Shown: positions 9,245 through 19,431, counted from the first letter of the stretch. The stretch is DNA of 34,572 nt from Acidiferrobacteraceae bacterium (GCA_011052015.1 DRJZ01000131.1:1-34572); one strand, 5' to 3'. Numbers and translations: made by a program. Notes: generated by a model from the sequence alone, not told the origin.

Positions 9245-10423
9245 CTAATTCGCCCGCTCCTCAAGTATAGCCACTGCGGGCAATTTTTTTCCTTCCAAAA
9301 ATTCCAGAAAGGCGCCACCACCGGTTGATATATAGGACAACTCGTCGGCAATGCCATATTTATCAACGGCCGCCAAGGTATCACCGCCACCGGCAATAGA
9401 AAAAGCCGGGCTTTCAGCGATGGCCAGGGCCAAGGTCTTGGTGCCTTCGCCAAACTGATCGAACTCAAACACGCCTACTGGACCATTCCAAACGATGGTG
9501 CCGGCCTCGTGCAGGATCTCGGCAAGTTGCTTGGCCGTTTCAGGACCTATATCGAAGACCATATCATCATCAGCAACCTCTGTAACCGGCTTCAATGTCG
9601 CCTCGGCGGTCTCGGAGAATTCTTTGCCGCACACCACATCCACCGGCACCGGGATACTGCCGCCGCGGGCCTGGGCCTGTGCACCAAGCTGCTTCGCGGT
9701 TTCGACGAGGTCTTTTTCATATAGGGACTTGCCCACGTTATGACCGTCAGCAGCGATAAAGGTGTTGGCGATACCGCCACCTACAATAAGCTGATCGACC
9801 ACCTTGGATAAGGATTCCAGCACCGTCAACTTGGTGGATACCTTTGATCCCCCGACGATGGCCACCATGGGTCGGGCGGGATTGTCCAGGGCCTTGCCCA
9901 GCGCGTCCAACTCGCCCGCCAGCAACGGCCCAGCGCAGGCAGTGGCGGCATATTTCGCAACGCCGTGGGTTGAAGCCTGAGCCCGATGGGCAGTACCAAA
10001 GGCATCCATCACATAAATATCGCACAGGGCCGCCATCTTTTTCGCCAGGGCATCATCATTTTTCTTTTCGCCAAAATTAAAGCGAACGTTTTCACACAAC
10101 ACCACGTCGCCGTCCTTCATATCGCCCACGCCATCCAACCAATCTCTAATCAGGGTAACCTTCTTCCCCAATAAAGTAGACAGATGTTCGGCCACTGGCC
10201 AAAGAGAATATTGCTCGTCAAAGTTGCCTTCGGTGGGTCGTCCCAGGTGGGACATCACCAACACCTTGGCACCGGCTTTTAGCGCCAGCTCGATCGTGGG
10301 AAGACTGGCGCGTATACGTTTGTCGCTACTGATCTTGTCATCTTTAATCGGCACATTGAGGTCCTGCCGAATAAGCACACGCTTGCCGCTAAGGTCAAGA
10401 TCAGTCATTTTGATGACAGACAT
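9245..10423 (-). CDS. pgk: Phosphoglycerate kinase
   Basis: Interconverts 1,3-bisphosphoglycerate and 3-phosphoglycerate with ADP/ATP, in glycolysis or, in reverse, in carbon fixation. The 392-aa length is typical. Substrate-binding motifs [11 protein letters not shown] and [10 protein letters not shown] lie in the N-domain; nucleotide-site motifs [21 protein letters not shown] and [11 protein letters not shown] lie in the C-domain. The ATG is preceded by AGGAG at good spacing. It follows gap across a terminator-like hairpin and is 17 nt ahead of pyk. Confidence 0.97.
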   Translation of the reverse strand: MSVIKMTDLDLSGKRVLIRQDLNVPIKDDKISSDKRIRASLPTIELALKAGAKVLVMSHLGRPTEGNFDEQYSLWPVAEHLSTLLGKKVTLIRDWLDGVGDMKDGDVVLCENVRFNFGEKKNDDALAKKMAALCDIYVMDAFGTAHRAQASTHGVAKYAATACAGPLLAGELDALGKALDNPARPMVAIVGGSKVSTKLTVLESLSKVVDQLIVGGGIANTFIAADGHNVGKSLYEKDLVETAKQLGAQAQARGGSIPVPVDVVCGKEFSETAEATLKPVTEVADDDMVFDIGPETAKQLAEILHEAGTIVWNGPVGVFEFDQFGEGTKTLALAIAESPAFSIAGGGDTLAAVDKYGIADELSYISTGGGAFLEFLEGKKLPAVAILEERAN

Positions 10424-10506
10424 TTAGAGCGCTCCTGAAAAATTTTTAATGTGGTTTGTTAAACCCAACCACCGGCTTGACAAACGACACTCTCATTAAG
10501 GTATAT

Positions 10507-10539
10507 CAAAAGGCGCCAGCCCGGGCATTCCGGGCTGGC
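10507..10539 (-). terminator. Hairpin between gap and pgk (terminator or attenuator)
   Basis: On the minus strand a perfect 10-bp stem GCCAGCCCGG / CCGGGCTGGC with a 5-nt loop is followed by GCCTTTTG. It lies about 50 nt after the gap stop. The short T-run suggests partial termination, which would lower pgk/pyk transcript relative to gap. A second small hairpin (GGTGAC/GTCACC, about 10560-10576) sits between it and the gap stop. Confidence 0.55.
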
Positions 10540-10586
10540 TCTCGTCCAGCTGCAATGGGTGACACCACTGTCACCAATAGATGGCT

Positions 10587-11650
<1,064 letters not shown>

Positions 11651-11660
11651 ATCAAAGACA

Positions 11661-13685
11661 TTAAGCAACGCTGTTAATCGCCTTCATCACATTATCAGTG
11701 GTAAAGCCGAAATGTTCGAACAACTGGGGTGCGGGCGCCGACTCACCAAATGCAGTCATGCCCACAACTGTGCCCTTCATGCCAACATACTTCCACCAGC
11801 CATCCATAATGGCGGCTTCCACGGCTACGCGTGCGGTCACTGCCGCAGGAAGCACTGATTCCTTGTAGGCGGCATCCTGGGCCTCGAATAGTTCCACGCA
11901 TGGCATGGATACCACGCGTACCTTCTTGCCGGATGCCTCAGCAGCCTCCATCACCAAGGCCATTTCAGAACCCGTGGCCATGACAATAACGTCAGGGACG
12001 CCGCCGGTATCTTTTATGACATAACCGCCTTTGGCAATATTGGCAATGGTGGCATCATCACGCTGTTGAAATGCAAGCCCTTGTCGCGAAAAAATCAAAC
12101 AACTTGGGCCCTCTTTCTTCTCGATGGCGCACTTCCATGCCACAGCCGTTTCCACCGTGTCGCACGGACGCCAGACGGACATATTGGGAATCATACGCAA
12201 GGTGGGAATCTGTTCTACGGCCTGATGGGTAGGGCCGTCTTCACCCAGCCCGATGGAGTCATGGGTATAAACAAAGATGCTCCGAATCTTCATCAACGCC
12301 GCCATGCGCAGAGCATTGCGGGCATACTCTGAGAACATGAGGAAGGTGGCGCCGTATGGAATGAAACCACCGTGCAAGGCAATACCGTTCATAATGGCGC
12401 TCATGCCAAACTCACGCACCCCATAGGACAGATAATTGCCGGAAAAATCCTTTTCGGGGCCGGTATTCGAATTGATATAAACACTCTTGTCATGAAAGGT
12501 GTTATTCGACGGCGTTAAATCAGCGGAACCACCCAAAAATTCAGGTAGCAAGGGTGCATAACCATTTAGAGCACCTTTGGATGCGACTCGTGTTGCAGGT
12601 GATTCCGCTTTCTCATTGACGCTGCTGATAAATTTCCCGGCCTCTTGTTGCCAGTTGGCAGGCAAGTCCCCCGCCATGCGGCGCTCAAACTCGGCAGCCA
12701 GATCAGGGTAGGCTTTTTTATATTCATCAAACTTGTCGTTCCAGGACTTCTCAACCATCTTACCTTTGGACCGGGCATCCCAACCGGCATAAATTTCAGC
12801 AGGGATCTCAAACGGCGCATAGGCCCAGCCTATATTCTTACGGGTCGCAGCGACTTCATCATCGCCCAGGGCCTCACCATGCACATGGTGGCCACCTTCT
12901 TTATTTGGCGCACCCTTACCGATAACGGTTTTGCAGCAGATCAAGGACGGTTTGCCGGTTTGAACAATCGCCATTTCGGTCGCTGCCCTGATCGCCTCCG
13001 GGTCATGGCCATCAACATCGGCAACAACATGCCAGCCGTAGGCCTCAAAACGCTTTGGAGTATCGTCCGCAAACCAGCCAACCACATCACCATCAATGGA
13101 GATACCATTGTCATCATAGAAGCAGATCAACTTACCCAACCCCAGGGTGCCGGCCAGAGAACAGGCCTCATGAGAGATGCCTTCCATGAGGCATCCATCC
13201 CCCAAAAAGACATAAGTTCTATGGTCAACGACGTCATGACCTTCTTTGTTGAATTGCGCTGCCATGACCTTTTCTGCCAGGGCCATACCCACTCCATTAG
13301 AAATACCTTGACCCAAGGGACCGGTAGTGGTCTCTATCCCGGGCGCATAACCATATTCGGGGTGCCCTGGTGTTTTTGAATGCAGCTTACGAAAGTTCTT
13401 TAACTCTCCCATGGGAAGATCATAGCCACTGAGGTGCAACAGAGAATAGATCAGCATGGATCCATGCCCATTCGACAACACAAAGCGATCACGGTCGGCC
13501 CAGTGAGGGTTGTCTGGGTTATGATTTAAAAAATCGTTCCACAACACCTCGGCGATATCCGCCATACCCATGGGGGCGCCGGGATGGCCGGAGTTGGCCT
13601 TTTGTATCGCGTCCATGCTAAGCGCACGAATGGCGTTGGCCAAATCTCGACGACTCGGTATTGCGTCTTCGGGTTTCGCTGACAT
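11661..13685 (-). CDS. tkt: Transketolase
   Basis: TPP-dependent two-carbon ketol transfer in the pentose phosphate and Calvin cycles. The 674-aa protein shows the TPP/metal motif [20 protein letters not shown] (about residues 155-175), an N-terminal [16 protein letters not shown], and the pyrimidine-domain segment [19 protein letters not shown] around residue 470. Length and domains are complete. ATG start with GAGGATAGG upstream. It is the first gene of the tkt-gap-pgk-pyk-fba cluster, an order seen in autotrophic proteobacteria. The upstream spacer has a strong hairpin with a T8 tail that could regulate it. Confidence 0.96.
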   Translation of the reverse strand: MSAKPEDAIPSRRDLANAIRALSMDAIQKANSGHPGAPMGMADIAEVLWNDFLNHNPDNPHWADRDRFVLSNGHGSMLIYSLLHLSGYDLPMGELKNFRKLHSKTPGHPEYGYAPGIETTTGPLGQGISNGVGMALAEKVMAAQFNKEGHDVVDHRTYVFLGDGCLMEGISHEACSLAGTLGLGKLICFYDDNGISIDGDVVGWFADDTPKRFEAYGWHVVADVDGHDPEAIRAATEMAIVQTGKPSLICCKTVIGKGAPNKEGGHHVHGEALGDDEVAATRKNIGWAYAPFEIPAEIYAGWDARSKGKMVEKSWNDKFDEYKKAYPDLAAEFERRMAGDLPANWQQEAGKFISSVNEKAESPATRVASKGALNGYAPLLPEFLGGSADLTPSNNTFHDKSVYINSNTGPEKDFSGNYLSYGVREFGMSAIMNGIALHGGFIPYGATFLMFSEYARNALRMAALMKIRSIFVYTHDSIGLGEDGPTHQAVEQIPTLRMIPNMSVWRPCDTVETAVAWKCAIEKKEGPSCLIFSRQGLAFQQRDDATIANIAKGGYVIKDTGGVPDVIVMATGSEMALVMEAAEASGKKVRVVSMPCVELFEAQDAAYKESVLPAAVTARVAVEAAIMDGWWKYVGMKGTVVGMTAFGESAPAPQLFEHFGFTTDNVMKAINSVA

Positions 13686-13861
13686 AAACCTATCCTCTAT
13701 AGTATATATAAACCAATTAAACCGTTGCCGACGGCCCCAGCCTTAAGCTAAATACCCTGTTGCCGGCATCATTTAGGAGAGAGTCTGGTGTCCGTCCTGC
13801 GCCCCTCCCGCTGGTTACAGCAACCAGGCGGAGTAATGTGCTTTCACGTCTAAGTGTTCTC

Positions 13862-13897
13862 AAAAAAAACCGGGTCCGGGTCAACGTCACCGGTCCC
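13862..13897 (-). terminator. Intrinsic terminator-like hairpin upstream of tkt
   Basis: On the minus strand GGGACCGG / CCGGACCC pairs as 3 + 4 bp around an A-A mismatch, followed by GG and eight consecutive T. It lies 176 nt after the phosphatase stop and 176 nt before the tkt ATG. It could end the phosphatase transcript, or act as an attenuator in a tkt leader. Confidence 0.55.
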
Positions 13898-14019
13898 AGA
13901 CAGCCCGACGGAAGGGCGCGTATTCTCCCTCACTGAGGACCATTTGCCAATAGTACGAGACCCTCAGGTCGCACTTATGATTACCCCCGGTTGGGTCTGA
14001 ACGAATTTGAACACAATAC

Positions 14020-14054
14020 CCCCCATTTAGGCGACGTTAGTGTCTAAATGGGGG
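14020..14054. terminator. Strong hairpin at the 3' end of the phosphatase gene
   Basis: A perfect 11-bp inverted repeat, CCCCCATTTAG / CTAAATGGGGG, with a 13-nt loop starts 18 nt beyond the phosphatase stop codon. There is no T-run on the minus strand directly after it, so it may block 3' exonucleases or act as a rho-assisted terminator rather than an intrinsic one. Confidence 0.45.
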
Positions 14055-14072
14055 CATATAGAGTGTTTATAT

Positions 14073-14876
14073 CTATTCCGGAGTGTCCTTATTGCGCTCT
14101 ATCCAGGCCTTCCACTCAGCAAACAGCTCCCCGTTCACCGCCGCCACCACAGACCGTGGGGCGAGTTGACCAGCAAACACCGGTTCGCCGTTCAGGGTCG
14201 TGGCATACCCCCCCGCCTCCCTCAAGATTAGATCGCCTGCCGAATAGTCCCATAATTTCTGGCCACCATGGATGTAGACCTGAAACCGGCCTGCGGCCAA
14301 CCAGCACCAATCCAGGCAACTGGACCCCATGCTGCGCTGGGACATATAGGGAAAAGCATGGGCCAATTGATCCGCCAGGGGACCTGGCAAGCGCTTAAAA
14401 TCGACCCCGGCGATGGTTCGGGATAGTTCCAACTGCGGCGCAGGACCCAAGATTGCCCCATTGAGGCGCGCCCCGGCCCCCTTTTCAGCCATAAAACACT
14501 CATCGCGCAAAGGGTCGTAGATAACCCCTAATACGGCTTCCTGCTGCTGGATCAGCGCCAGGGACACGCAAAAAAATGGTAGCCCCGAAGCAAAATTGGT
14601 GGTCCCATCCAGGGGATCCAATACCCATAGCCCCCCTTTAGGGGCAACCAATAGCTGTTCTTGCTGGGCCGGATTCATTTCCTCACCCAACAACGGAATG
14701 TCAGGCCAATGGTCCTTTAACACGGATTCTATGCGCTGTTGTATGCGCCGATCGGTCTCGGTGACCACGCTACCGTCCCACTTCACTTCCCGTTCGACCT
14801 GGGTAAAACCACCCAGGGCCTCATCACTGGCGATCTGGCGCAAGATTCCCTCTAAAATCTCGATATCCGGTAACAT
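14073..14876 (-). CDS. Inositol-monophosphatase-family phosphatase
   Basis: A 267-aa Mg2+-dependent phosphatase of the IMPase/FBPase/CysQ superfamily. The metal-binding motifs are intact: GEEM (about residue 63), LDPLDGTTNF (about 86-95) and LWDYSAGDLILREAGG (about 208-223), together with the N-terminal KWDGSVVTETDRRIQ. The substrate is not determined by these motifs: myo-inositol-1-phosphate, 3'-phosphoadenosine-5'-phosphate, histidinol-phosphate and sugar bisphosphates are all hydrolysed by relatives. Neighbouring tkt/fba would suit a sugar-phosphate role, while the nearby CDP-alcohol cassette would suit inositol, but neither link is proven. It is divergent from the PhnD-like gene and has its own 3' hairpin. 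Confidence 0.85.
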   Translation of the reverse strand: MLPDIEILEGILRQIASDEALGGFTQVEREVKWDGSVVTETDRRIQQRIESVLKDHWPDIPLLGEEMNPAQQEQLLVAPKGGLWVLDPLDGTTNFASGLPFFCVSLALIQQQEAVLGVIYDPLRDECFMAEKGAGARLNGAILGPAPQLELSRTIAGVDFKRLPGPLADQLAHAFPYMSQRSMGSSCLDWCWLAAGRFQVYIHGGQKLWDYSAGDLILREAGGYATTLNGEPVFAGQLAPRSVVAAVNGELFAEWKAWIERNKDTPE

Positions 14877-15014
14877 CTCAATCCCCTGTTTTAGAATAAT
14901 AAAAACAGCAAAAACCCCTGGCTTTTAGCGAAATTCAAGGGTCACCCTTATCTGCTGACACAGCCGGGGTATTCCACCTAAGCTGCGGGATACCCGAAGC
15001 AACGCCAACCCTAC

Positions 15015-15020
15015 TATAAT
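15015..15020 (+). promoter_or_regulatory. Candidate -10 element for the PhnD-like/CHASE2-kinase pair
   Basis: A perfect TATAAT lies 39 nt before the ATG at 15060. The -35 region (around 14992-14998) is poor, so this could be activator-dependent or a chance match. It is the only good -10 in the 183-nt divergent spacer on this strand. Confidence 0.35.
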
Positions 15021-15059
15021 ACCCTCAACATAATAATGAGATAGGTTGAGGTTGAGACT

Positions 15060-15908
15060 ATGAGATTACAGCCAGGCAGATCAATGTACCCGAAGGCTAT
15101 CAGGCTGGCCCGCCTTGGCCTGCTCTCTATCCTTATATGCTATTTGTGGGCAAATCCGTCACAGGCTGCGGATATCAACTTTGTCGTTCAGCCCATCATC
15201 AACCGCGATGCTACGATAAAGGCCTACCAACCTCTGGCCAATTATCTTAGTAAGGCCACAGGCAAGAAGATCACCTTGGTCACCGCCTACGATTTTGCCG
15301 ATTACTGGCTCACCATGAAGCAAGGCAAGACCTATTCCCTGATCCTCGACTCGGCCTTTTACACCGACTACCGTATCAAGAAGATGGGTTACACCCCACT
15401 GGTGAAGGTGCCCGGCCTGGTGAGTTATTCTTTGGTCAGCCTACCCGACCTTGGCTACTTCGACGCCGAGGAACTGGTAGGCCGAAAGATAGCCTCCTTG
15501 ATCCCTCCCAGCCCAGGGGGCCTGGTCATAAGCAGAATGTTTCCCAACACCGCCCGCCAGCCGATGATTATCCCGGTAAAAGACTCCAACGAGGCCTTGA
15601 AGTTATTGCGTTCAGGCAAGGTTCGCGCCGCGATGGTCCCCACTCCGGTGGCGGCCCGGGAGATGAACGCAGGAAATGACCTGAGTATCTTAAAAACCAG
15701 CGAGCAGACCCCTCACATCACCCTGTCGGCGGGACCTTCAATTGATGCTCCCACTCAAAAACTTATACGCCAAGCGCTGCTTACTGCGGCGGATACCCCG
15801 TCGGGCCAAATCATGCTGCAAAATATTGGGTTTTCGGGTTTCGAAAAGACCACTAAAAAGGCCTATGATGGATACTCAAAATACCTGACGGAAGGTTGGC
15901 TACAATAA
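15060..15908 (+). CDS. PhnD-like periplasmic substrate-binding protein (orphan)
   Basis: A 282-aa exported protein. The signal peptide has basic residues, a hydrophobic core (LGLLSILICYLW) and a likely cleavage after NPSQA (about residue 36). The mature part reads like the phosphate/phosphonate-binding (PhnD, type II periplasmic binding protein) family: NFVVQPIINRDATIKAYQPLANYLSKATGKKI near the start, then the YSLILDSAFYTDYRIKKMGYTPLVKV strand and ELVGRKIASLIPPSPGG. No ABC permease or ATPase gene is nearby. The next gene, a CHASE2 Ser/Thr kinase, begins 3 nt downstream, so the two are almost certainly co-translated; a ligand-sensing rather than transport role is inferred. The ligand is unknown. 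An internal ATG at 15084 is an alternative start that keeps the signal peptide. Confidence 0.82.
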   Translation: MRLQPGRSMYPKAIRLARLGLLSILICYLWANPSQAADINFVVQPIINRDATIKAYQPLANYLSKATGKKITLVTAYDFADYWLTMKQGKTYSLILDSAFYTDYRIKKMGYTPLVKVPGLVSYSLVSLPDLGYFDAEELVGRKIASLIPPSPGGLVISRMFPNTARQPMIIPVKDSNEALKLLRSGKVRAAMVPTPVAAREMNAGNDLSILKTSEQTPHITLSAGPSIDAPTQKLIRQALLTAADTPSGQIMLQNIGFSGFEKTTKKAYDGYSKYLTEGWLQ

Positions 15909-15911
15909 AAA

Positions 15912-18497
15912 ATGGCATTTTGGAAGCGCGACGGATTTTTTGGGCTCATTGTCAGCCTGGCCTTTGTGGTCGTCTCAGGCAGCGACCTGTTGCAAAGCCT
16001 GGAACGCAAGGCCTACGATGTCGGTGTGCGGTTCTCAACCCGCACACCTGATGACAACATCGCTATCGTCGCCATCGACGATCAGAGCATCGCCAATATC
16101 GGTCGCTGGCCCTGGCCACGAAATATCCATGCCAGGATGATTGACCTTCTGGGTCAGGCCAAGACCGTAGGCTATACCGTCTTTTTCGTGGAGCCTCAGC
16201 TTGACCCAGGGCTCGATCATATTAATCGGCTGCTGAGTTTTTACGCGGACTCTAGTCTGAACCAGGACCAGAAAAATAAAACCGGGGATAAGTTGATGAC
16301 GGGTCAACCCAAACCCTCTACAGCATCCGCCCTGACGACACGTTTAATTGAGGATGCCGCTACCCTGGGTAATCTTTTGATCACGGCTCAGTCCCAACTG
16401 GATACCGACACCTTGCTGCGTCAAAGCATAGAAAAGAGCGCCAATGTTGTATTGGCCATGTCTGCGGCCTTGGGTGAGCCCCAAGGCCGACCCGACGGTG
16501 CGCTGCCCGCATCCATCGTGGCCAACAGCATCACCAAGGTGGGGGGTGAGGGGCAGTTCAATGCTGGCGCCCTACCCATCCCCTCTACAGCGTTATTAAC
16601 TCCCATTGGAGATCTGGCATCGGTGGCATCCGGGATCGGTCACCTCAACCTGCTACAAGATGTAGATGGGGGCACCCGCACCCTGCCCCTGGTGATTCGG
16701 TACTACGACCACTTCCTTCCCTCTCTGGCCCTGGTGCTGGCAGCCAAGAGCCTGAACCTGGCGCCCGCCGACATCGAACTGCAACTTGGAAACGGCGTGC
16801 AAATAGGCGGGCTCTCGGTGCCTACTGATCCAATACTACGCATGCGGCCTTTTTTTTATACCGGCAGTCAGGGTAAACCGACTTTTGCTATAGATTCTTT
16901 TTTCGATGTATTGAGTGGAAAAATTTCCCCGCAAAAATACCGCGGCAAAATTGTGCTGGTAGGCGCCACCGCCACCGGCGTCGGCACCAATCAGGTTACG
17001 CCGGTTTCAGCATCCATGGCGCCTGTGGTAACCCTGGCCCATATTGTTTCCAGCATCCTGAACCAGGACTTTATCGCCACACCATCATGGGTGAATATGG
17101 CGCAATGGTTGGCATTCGCTATGATTGCGTTGTACCTTATTTTCCTGTTGCCCAGAATAAGCGCGTCCCACGCCGGCACCCTGACAGCGATACTGGCGTT
17201 GCTTTTGGTCGGCACCCACTTCTACGCCATTACTCAGTACGCTATCTGGGTACAGCTGATGGTTCCCCTGGCATTATTACTGAGCGGTCACTTACTCCTC
17301 ACCACCAAACGATTCTTGCTCACCGAAAAGGGCAAGATTGCAGCCGATGCCAGCTCCGCCGAGAGCAACCGCATGCTGGGGCTTACCTTCCAGAACCAGG
17401 GACAACTTGATGCGGCCTACGAAAAATTCCGCAAGGTGCCACTGGATGACTCGATGATGGAGGTGCTCTATAACCTGGGGCTGGATTTCGAGAGAAAACG
17501 TCAATTTGCCAAGGCTGCGGGGACCTTTGAGTATTTATCCAAACATGACGCCCGATTCCGCGACACACCGGAACGAATCAAACGCAATCGTAATCTCAGT
17601 GAGACCGTCATACTCGGCGGCGGCAGAAGTGGCGGCGCGCAATCGACCCTGTTACTGGACAAAGGCGATGTCCAAAAGCCCATGCTGGGGCGATACCAGG
17701 TCGAAAAGGAATTGGGCAAGGGCGCTATGGGCGTGGTCTATCAAGGCAAAGACCCCAAGATCAATCGGGTGGTGGCGATCAAGACCCTGGCCCTGTCCGA
17801 AGAGTTCGAGGCTAGCGAGTTGGAAGAGGTCAAGGCACGTTTTTTCAGAGAGGCCGAGACCGCAGGTCGCCTTAGCCACCCCAATATCGTGACTATTTAT
17901 GACGCCGGTGAAGAACACGATCTCGCCTATATCGCCATGGAGCTCTTGCACGGCCAGGACCTTGCGCCCTTCACCAAGCCCGGTAATCTATTGCCCATCG
18001 CCAAGGTCATGGACATCACGTTGCATATTGCCGAGGCCCTGGCCTATGCCCATAGCCACCAGATCGTCCACCGTGACATCAAACCCGCCAACATCATGTA
18101 TGAACCCAAAAACAATGCCATTAAGGTGACTGATTTCGGCATTGCCCGAATAACCGACGCCAGTCGAACCAAGACCGGTGTTATTCTAGGCACTCCGTCC
18201 TATATGTCACCCGAACAGCTGATGGGTAAGAAGGTCGATGGCCGCTCCGATCTATTTTCCCTGGGCGTGATGTTTTACCAGATGCTGTGTGGCAAACTGC
18301 CCTTTAGCGGTGATTCCCTGGCCACCCTGACCTACAAGATTGCCAACGAGCCGCCACCCCCCATTTCTGGCCTTCGACCCGAGCTTCCAGCGTGCATTGG
18401 CCGAATCATAGACCGATGCCTTGAAAAGCCACTGGAAAAACGATACCAGAAAGCGGATGAGTTAGTCTCTGAACTGCGTAGATGTATACAGGCTTAG
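15912..18497 (+). CDS. CHASE2-domain transmembrane serine/threonine protein kinase
   Basis: An 861-aa sensor kinase. One N-terminal membrane helix (about 8-24) leads to an extracytoplasmic CHASE2 domain (about 28-395; SLERKAYDVGVRF, IVAIDDQSIANIGRWPWPR). Three closely spaced helices follow (about 396-465), then a TPR-like helical segment (about 480-545; MLGLTFQNQGQLDAAYEKF, YNLGLDFERKRQFAKAAGTF) and a C-terminal Hanks-type kinase (about 593-860). Kinase motifs are complete: glycine loop LGKGAMGVVY, AIK lysine, HRDIKPANIM, DFGIARI and GTPSYMSPEQ, so activity is expected. CHASE2 is a known extracellular sensor domain of cyclases and kinases; its ligand is unknown. It is 3 nt downstream of the PhnD-like gene. 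No phosphatase (PP2C) or FHA partner is visible in the window. Confidence 0.93.
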   Translation: MAFWKRDGFFGLIVSLAFVVVSGSDLLQSLERKAYDVGVRFSTRTPDDNIAIVAIDDQSIANIGRWPWPRNIHARMIDLLGQAKTVGYTVFFVEPQLDPGLDHINRLLSFYADSSLNQDQKNKTGDKLMTGQPKPSTASALTTRLIEDAATLGNLLITAQSQLDTDTLLRQSIEKSANVVLAMSAALGEPQGRPDGALPASIVANSITKVGGEGQFNAGALPIPSTALLTPIGDLASVASGIGHLNLLQDVDGGTRTLPLVIRYYDHFLPSLALVLAAKSLNLAPADIELQLGNGVQIGGLSVPTDPILRMRPFFYTGSQGKPTFAIDSFFDVLSGKISPQKYRGKIVLVGATATGVGTNQVTPVSASMAPVVTLAHIVSSILNQDFIATPSWVNMAQWLAFAMIALYLIFLLPRISASHAGTLTAILALLLVGTHFYAITQYAIWVQLMVPLALLLSGHLLLTTKRFLLTEKGKIAADASSAESNRMLGLTFQNQGQLDAAYEKFRKVPLDDSMMEVLYNLGLDFERKRQFAKAAGTFEYLSKHDARFRDTPERIKRNRNLSETVILGGGRSGGAQSTLLLDKGDVQKPMLGRYQVEKELGKGAMGVVYQGKDPKINRVVAIKTLALSEEFEASELEEVKARFFREAETAGRLSHPNIVTIYDAGEEHDLAYIAMELLHGQDLAPFTKPGNLLPIAKVMDITLHIAEALAYAHSHQIVHRDIKPANIMYEPKNNAIKVTDFGIARITDASRTKTGVILGTPSYMSPEQLMGKKVDGRSDLFSLGVMFYQMLCGKLPFSGDSLATLTYKIANEPPPPISGLRPELPACIGRIIDRCLEKPLEKRYQKADELVSELRRCIQA

Positions 18498-18498
18498 G

Positions 18499-18654
18499 CT
18501 ATAAACTTCTAACCCACTTTTTGCCACATCGCCGACACTCAACCTTTTCGATGCCGCCTCCGGCACCAAACTCGAAATTCTTCTCGATGACGCGAAAGTC
18601 ATGAAATCCTAACCAACACAGCAGACGGCCGAAGAAGGGTGGCAACTTTGGCAT
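18499..18654 (-). CDS. Small Cys-rich putative zinc-ribbon protein (51 aa)
   Basis: A short ORF, not in the supplied track, that reads MPKLPPFFGRLLCWLGFHDF at its start and ends VECRRCGKKWVRSL. It has a Cys/His pair (C13, H18) and a CxxC pair (C40, C43), a pattern that could bind one zinc; the layout LLCxxGxHxx...VxCxxCG recalls small uncharacterised proteins of other bacteria. It lies 51 nt after the CDP-alcohol transferase on the same strand and ends 1 nt from the kinase stop (convergent). There is no clear Shine-Dalgarno site; a TATAAT sits directly before the ATG, so initiation could be leaderless. Function unknown. Confidence 0.55.
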   Translation of the reverse strand: MPKLPPFFGRLLCWLGFHDFRVIEKNFEFGAGGGIEKVECRRCGKKWVRSL

Positions 18655-18705
18655 ATTATAAAATCTCTGAAGGAGTGCACATCTTATCTTACTTTTTCCG
18701 CCTTG

Positions 18706-19410
18706 TTACTGTCTCAGAGATTTGGTTCCCCGATCCCTTAGCCATTGCCCCCCTCCAACGACAAATGAATACAAGTAAGTGGCGAAGAAAGCCACTGCGA
18801 TGGGTAATGTAACAGTTGGCATGAGCCATGCCGCCACTAGCGCCACATTCACAAAAGCAACCGCGACAGCGGTCTTTGCTAGCCCTCGAACAAGGACAGT
18901 TAATTTAAATGGCACGATCATCGTTAACGAGTGCAACACAAATATTAAGGCCAGGTAAAATCCAGGGTCAACCTTAAATATTTTCGTCAACAGGAGAACG
19001 AACAGCATGTGACGCATGAGCTCGTTGGTCGGCGAACCGCAACCGGACGCCGCATTTGAATTAAGCCTGGAAGTGACGCGAAGTATGATCGAAACCGCAG
19101 CGATCATACCCATCATCAAAATCAGTCCACCGAAATGTGCGCTCAGCGCCAAGACCAGAACCACATGGGCCACTGCATCACAGACATTGTCAAGATCGGC
19201 TCCAAACTGGCTACGGATATCCAACTTGGCAGCCAGAATGCCGTCAAGATCGTCCATAACATTATTGAAAATGATTAGCGGGATTAAATAGCGATAACCG
19301 TCCCCTATGAAGAGCAGCGCCAGGGGCAGCACGCCAAGAATCGATACCGCGTTAGCCCAATTAGGATAGATAAAGCGCCGATAGGTCAAGTTTCCTTGAA
19401 GGTTTCCCAT
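18706..19410 (-). CDS. CDP-alcohol phosphatidyltransferase-family protein
   Basis: A 234-aa polytopic membrane protein with about six hydrophobic helices. The CDP-alcohol phosphotransferase signature DxxDGxxAR...GxxxDxxxD is present as DDLDGILAA...GADLDNVCD (residues about 52-75): all four metal-binding Asp and both Gly are kept, while the usual Arg after GxxA is Ala. The family joins a CDP-activated alcohol to a second alcohol in lipid or compatible-solute synthesis. The substrate is not evident. It follows the methyltransferase by 21 nt and the LicC-like cytidylyltransferase before it, suggesting it uses a CDP-linked headgroup made by that enzyme. PssA or PgsA function is less likely given the context. 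Confidence 0.82.
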   Translation of the reverse strand: MGNLQGNLTYRRFIYPNWANAVSILGVLPLALLFIGDGYRYLIPLIIFNNVMDDLDGILAAKLDIRSQFGADLDNVCDAVAHVVLVLALSAHFGGLILMMGMIAAVSIILRVTSRLNSNAASGCGSPTNELMRHMLFVLLLTKIFKVDPGFYLALIFVLHSLTMIVPFKLTVLVRGLAKTAVAVAFVNVALVAAWLMPTVTLPIAVAFFATYLYSFVVGGGQWLRDRGTKSLRQ

Positions 19411-19431
19411 AAGGCTATCTGAACAGATAGC

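Larger units (their letters stand above)
13686..14072. other. 387-nt spacer upstream of tkt with several hairpins; no gene seen
   Basis: Read on the minus strand, the spacer holds in order a hairpin after the phosphatase gene (14020-14054), a stem CTGAGG/CCTCAG (13933-13967), a terminator-like hairpin (13862-13897), a hairpin CTGGTT/AACCAG (around 13814-13830), and the tkt ribosome binding site. No convincing ORF or tRNA is present. It could be the phosphatase 3' end plus an untranslated leader for tkt, or contain a small RNA. No known riboswitch consensus, including the TPP motif, was recognised. Confidence 0.4.

Noticed and set aside
12645-13379. 244-aa plus-strand ORF opposite tkt
   Set aside because: It is a shadow of the transketolase frame, has no motif of its own, and tkt is complete and conserved on the other strand.
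13686-14072. TPP riboswitch upstream of the TPP-dependent transketolase
   Set aside because: A CTGAG sequence is present, but the conserved ACCTGATCTGGGTAATACCAGCG-like core is absent.
14073-14876. Calling the phosphatase SuhB or CysQ outright
   Set aside because: The visible motifs are common to the whole superfamily and do not separate these substrates.
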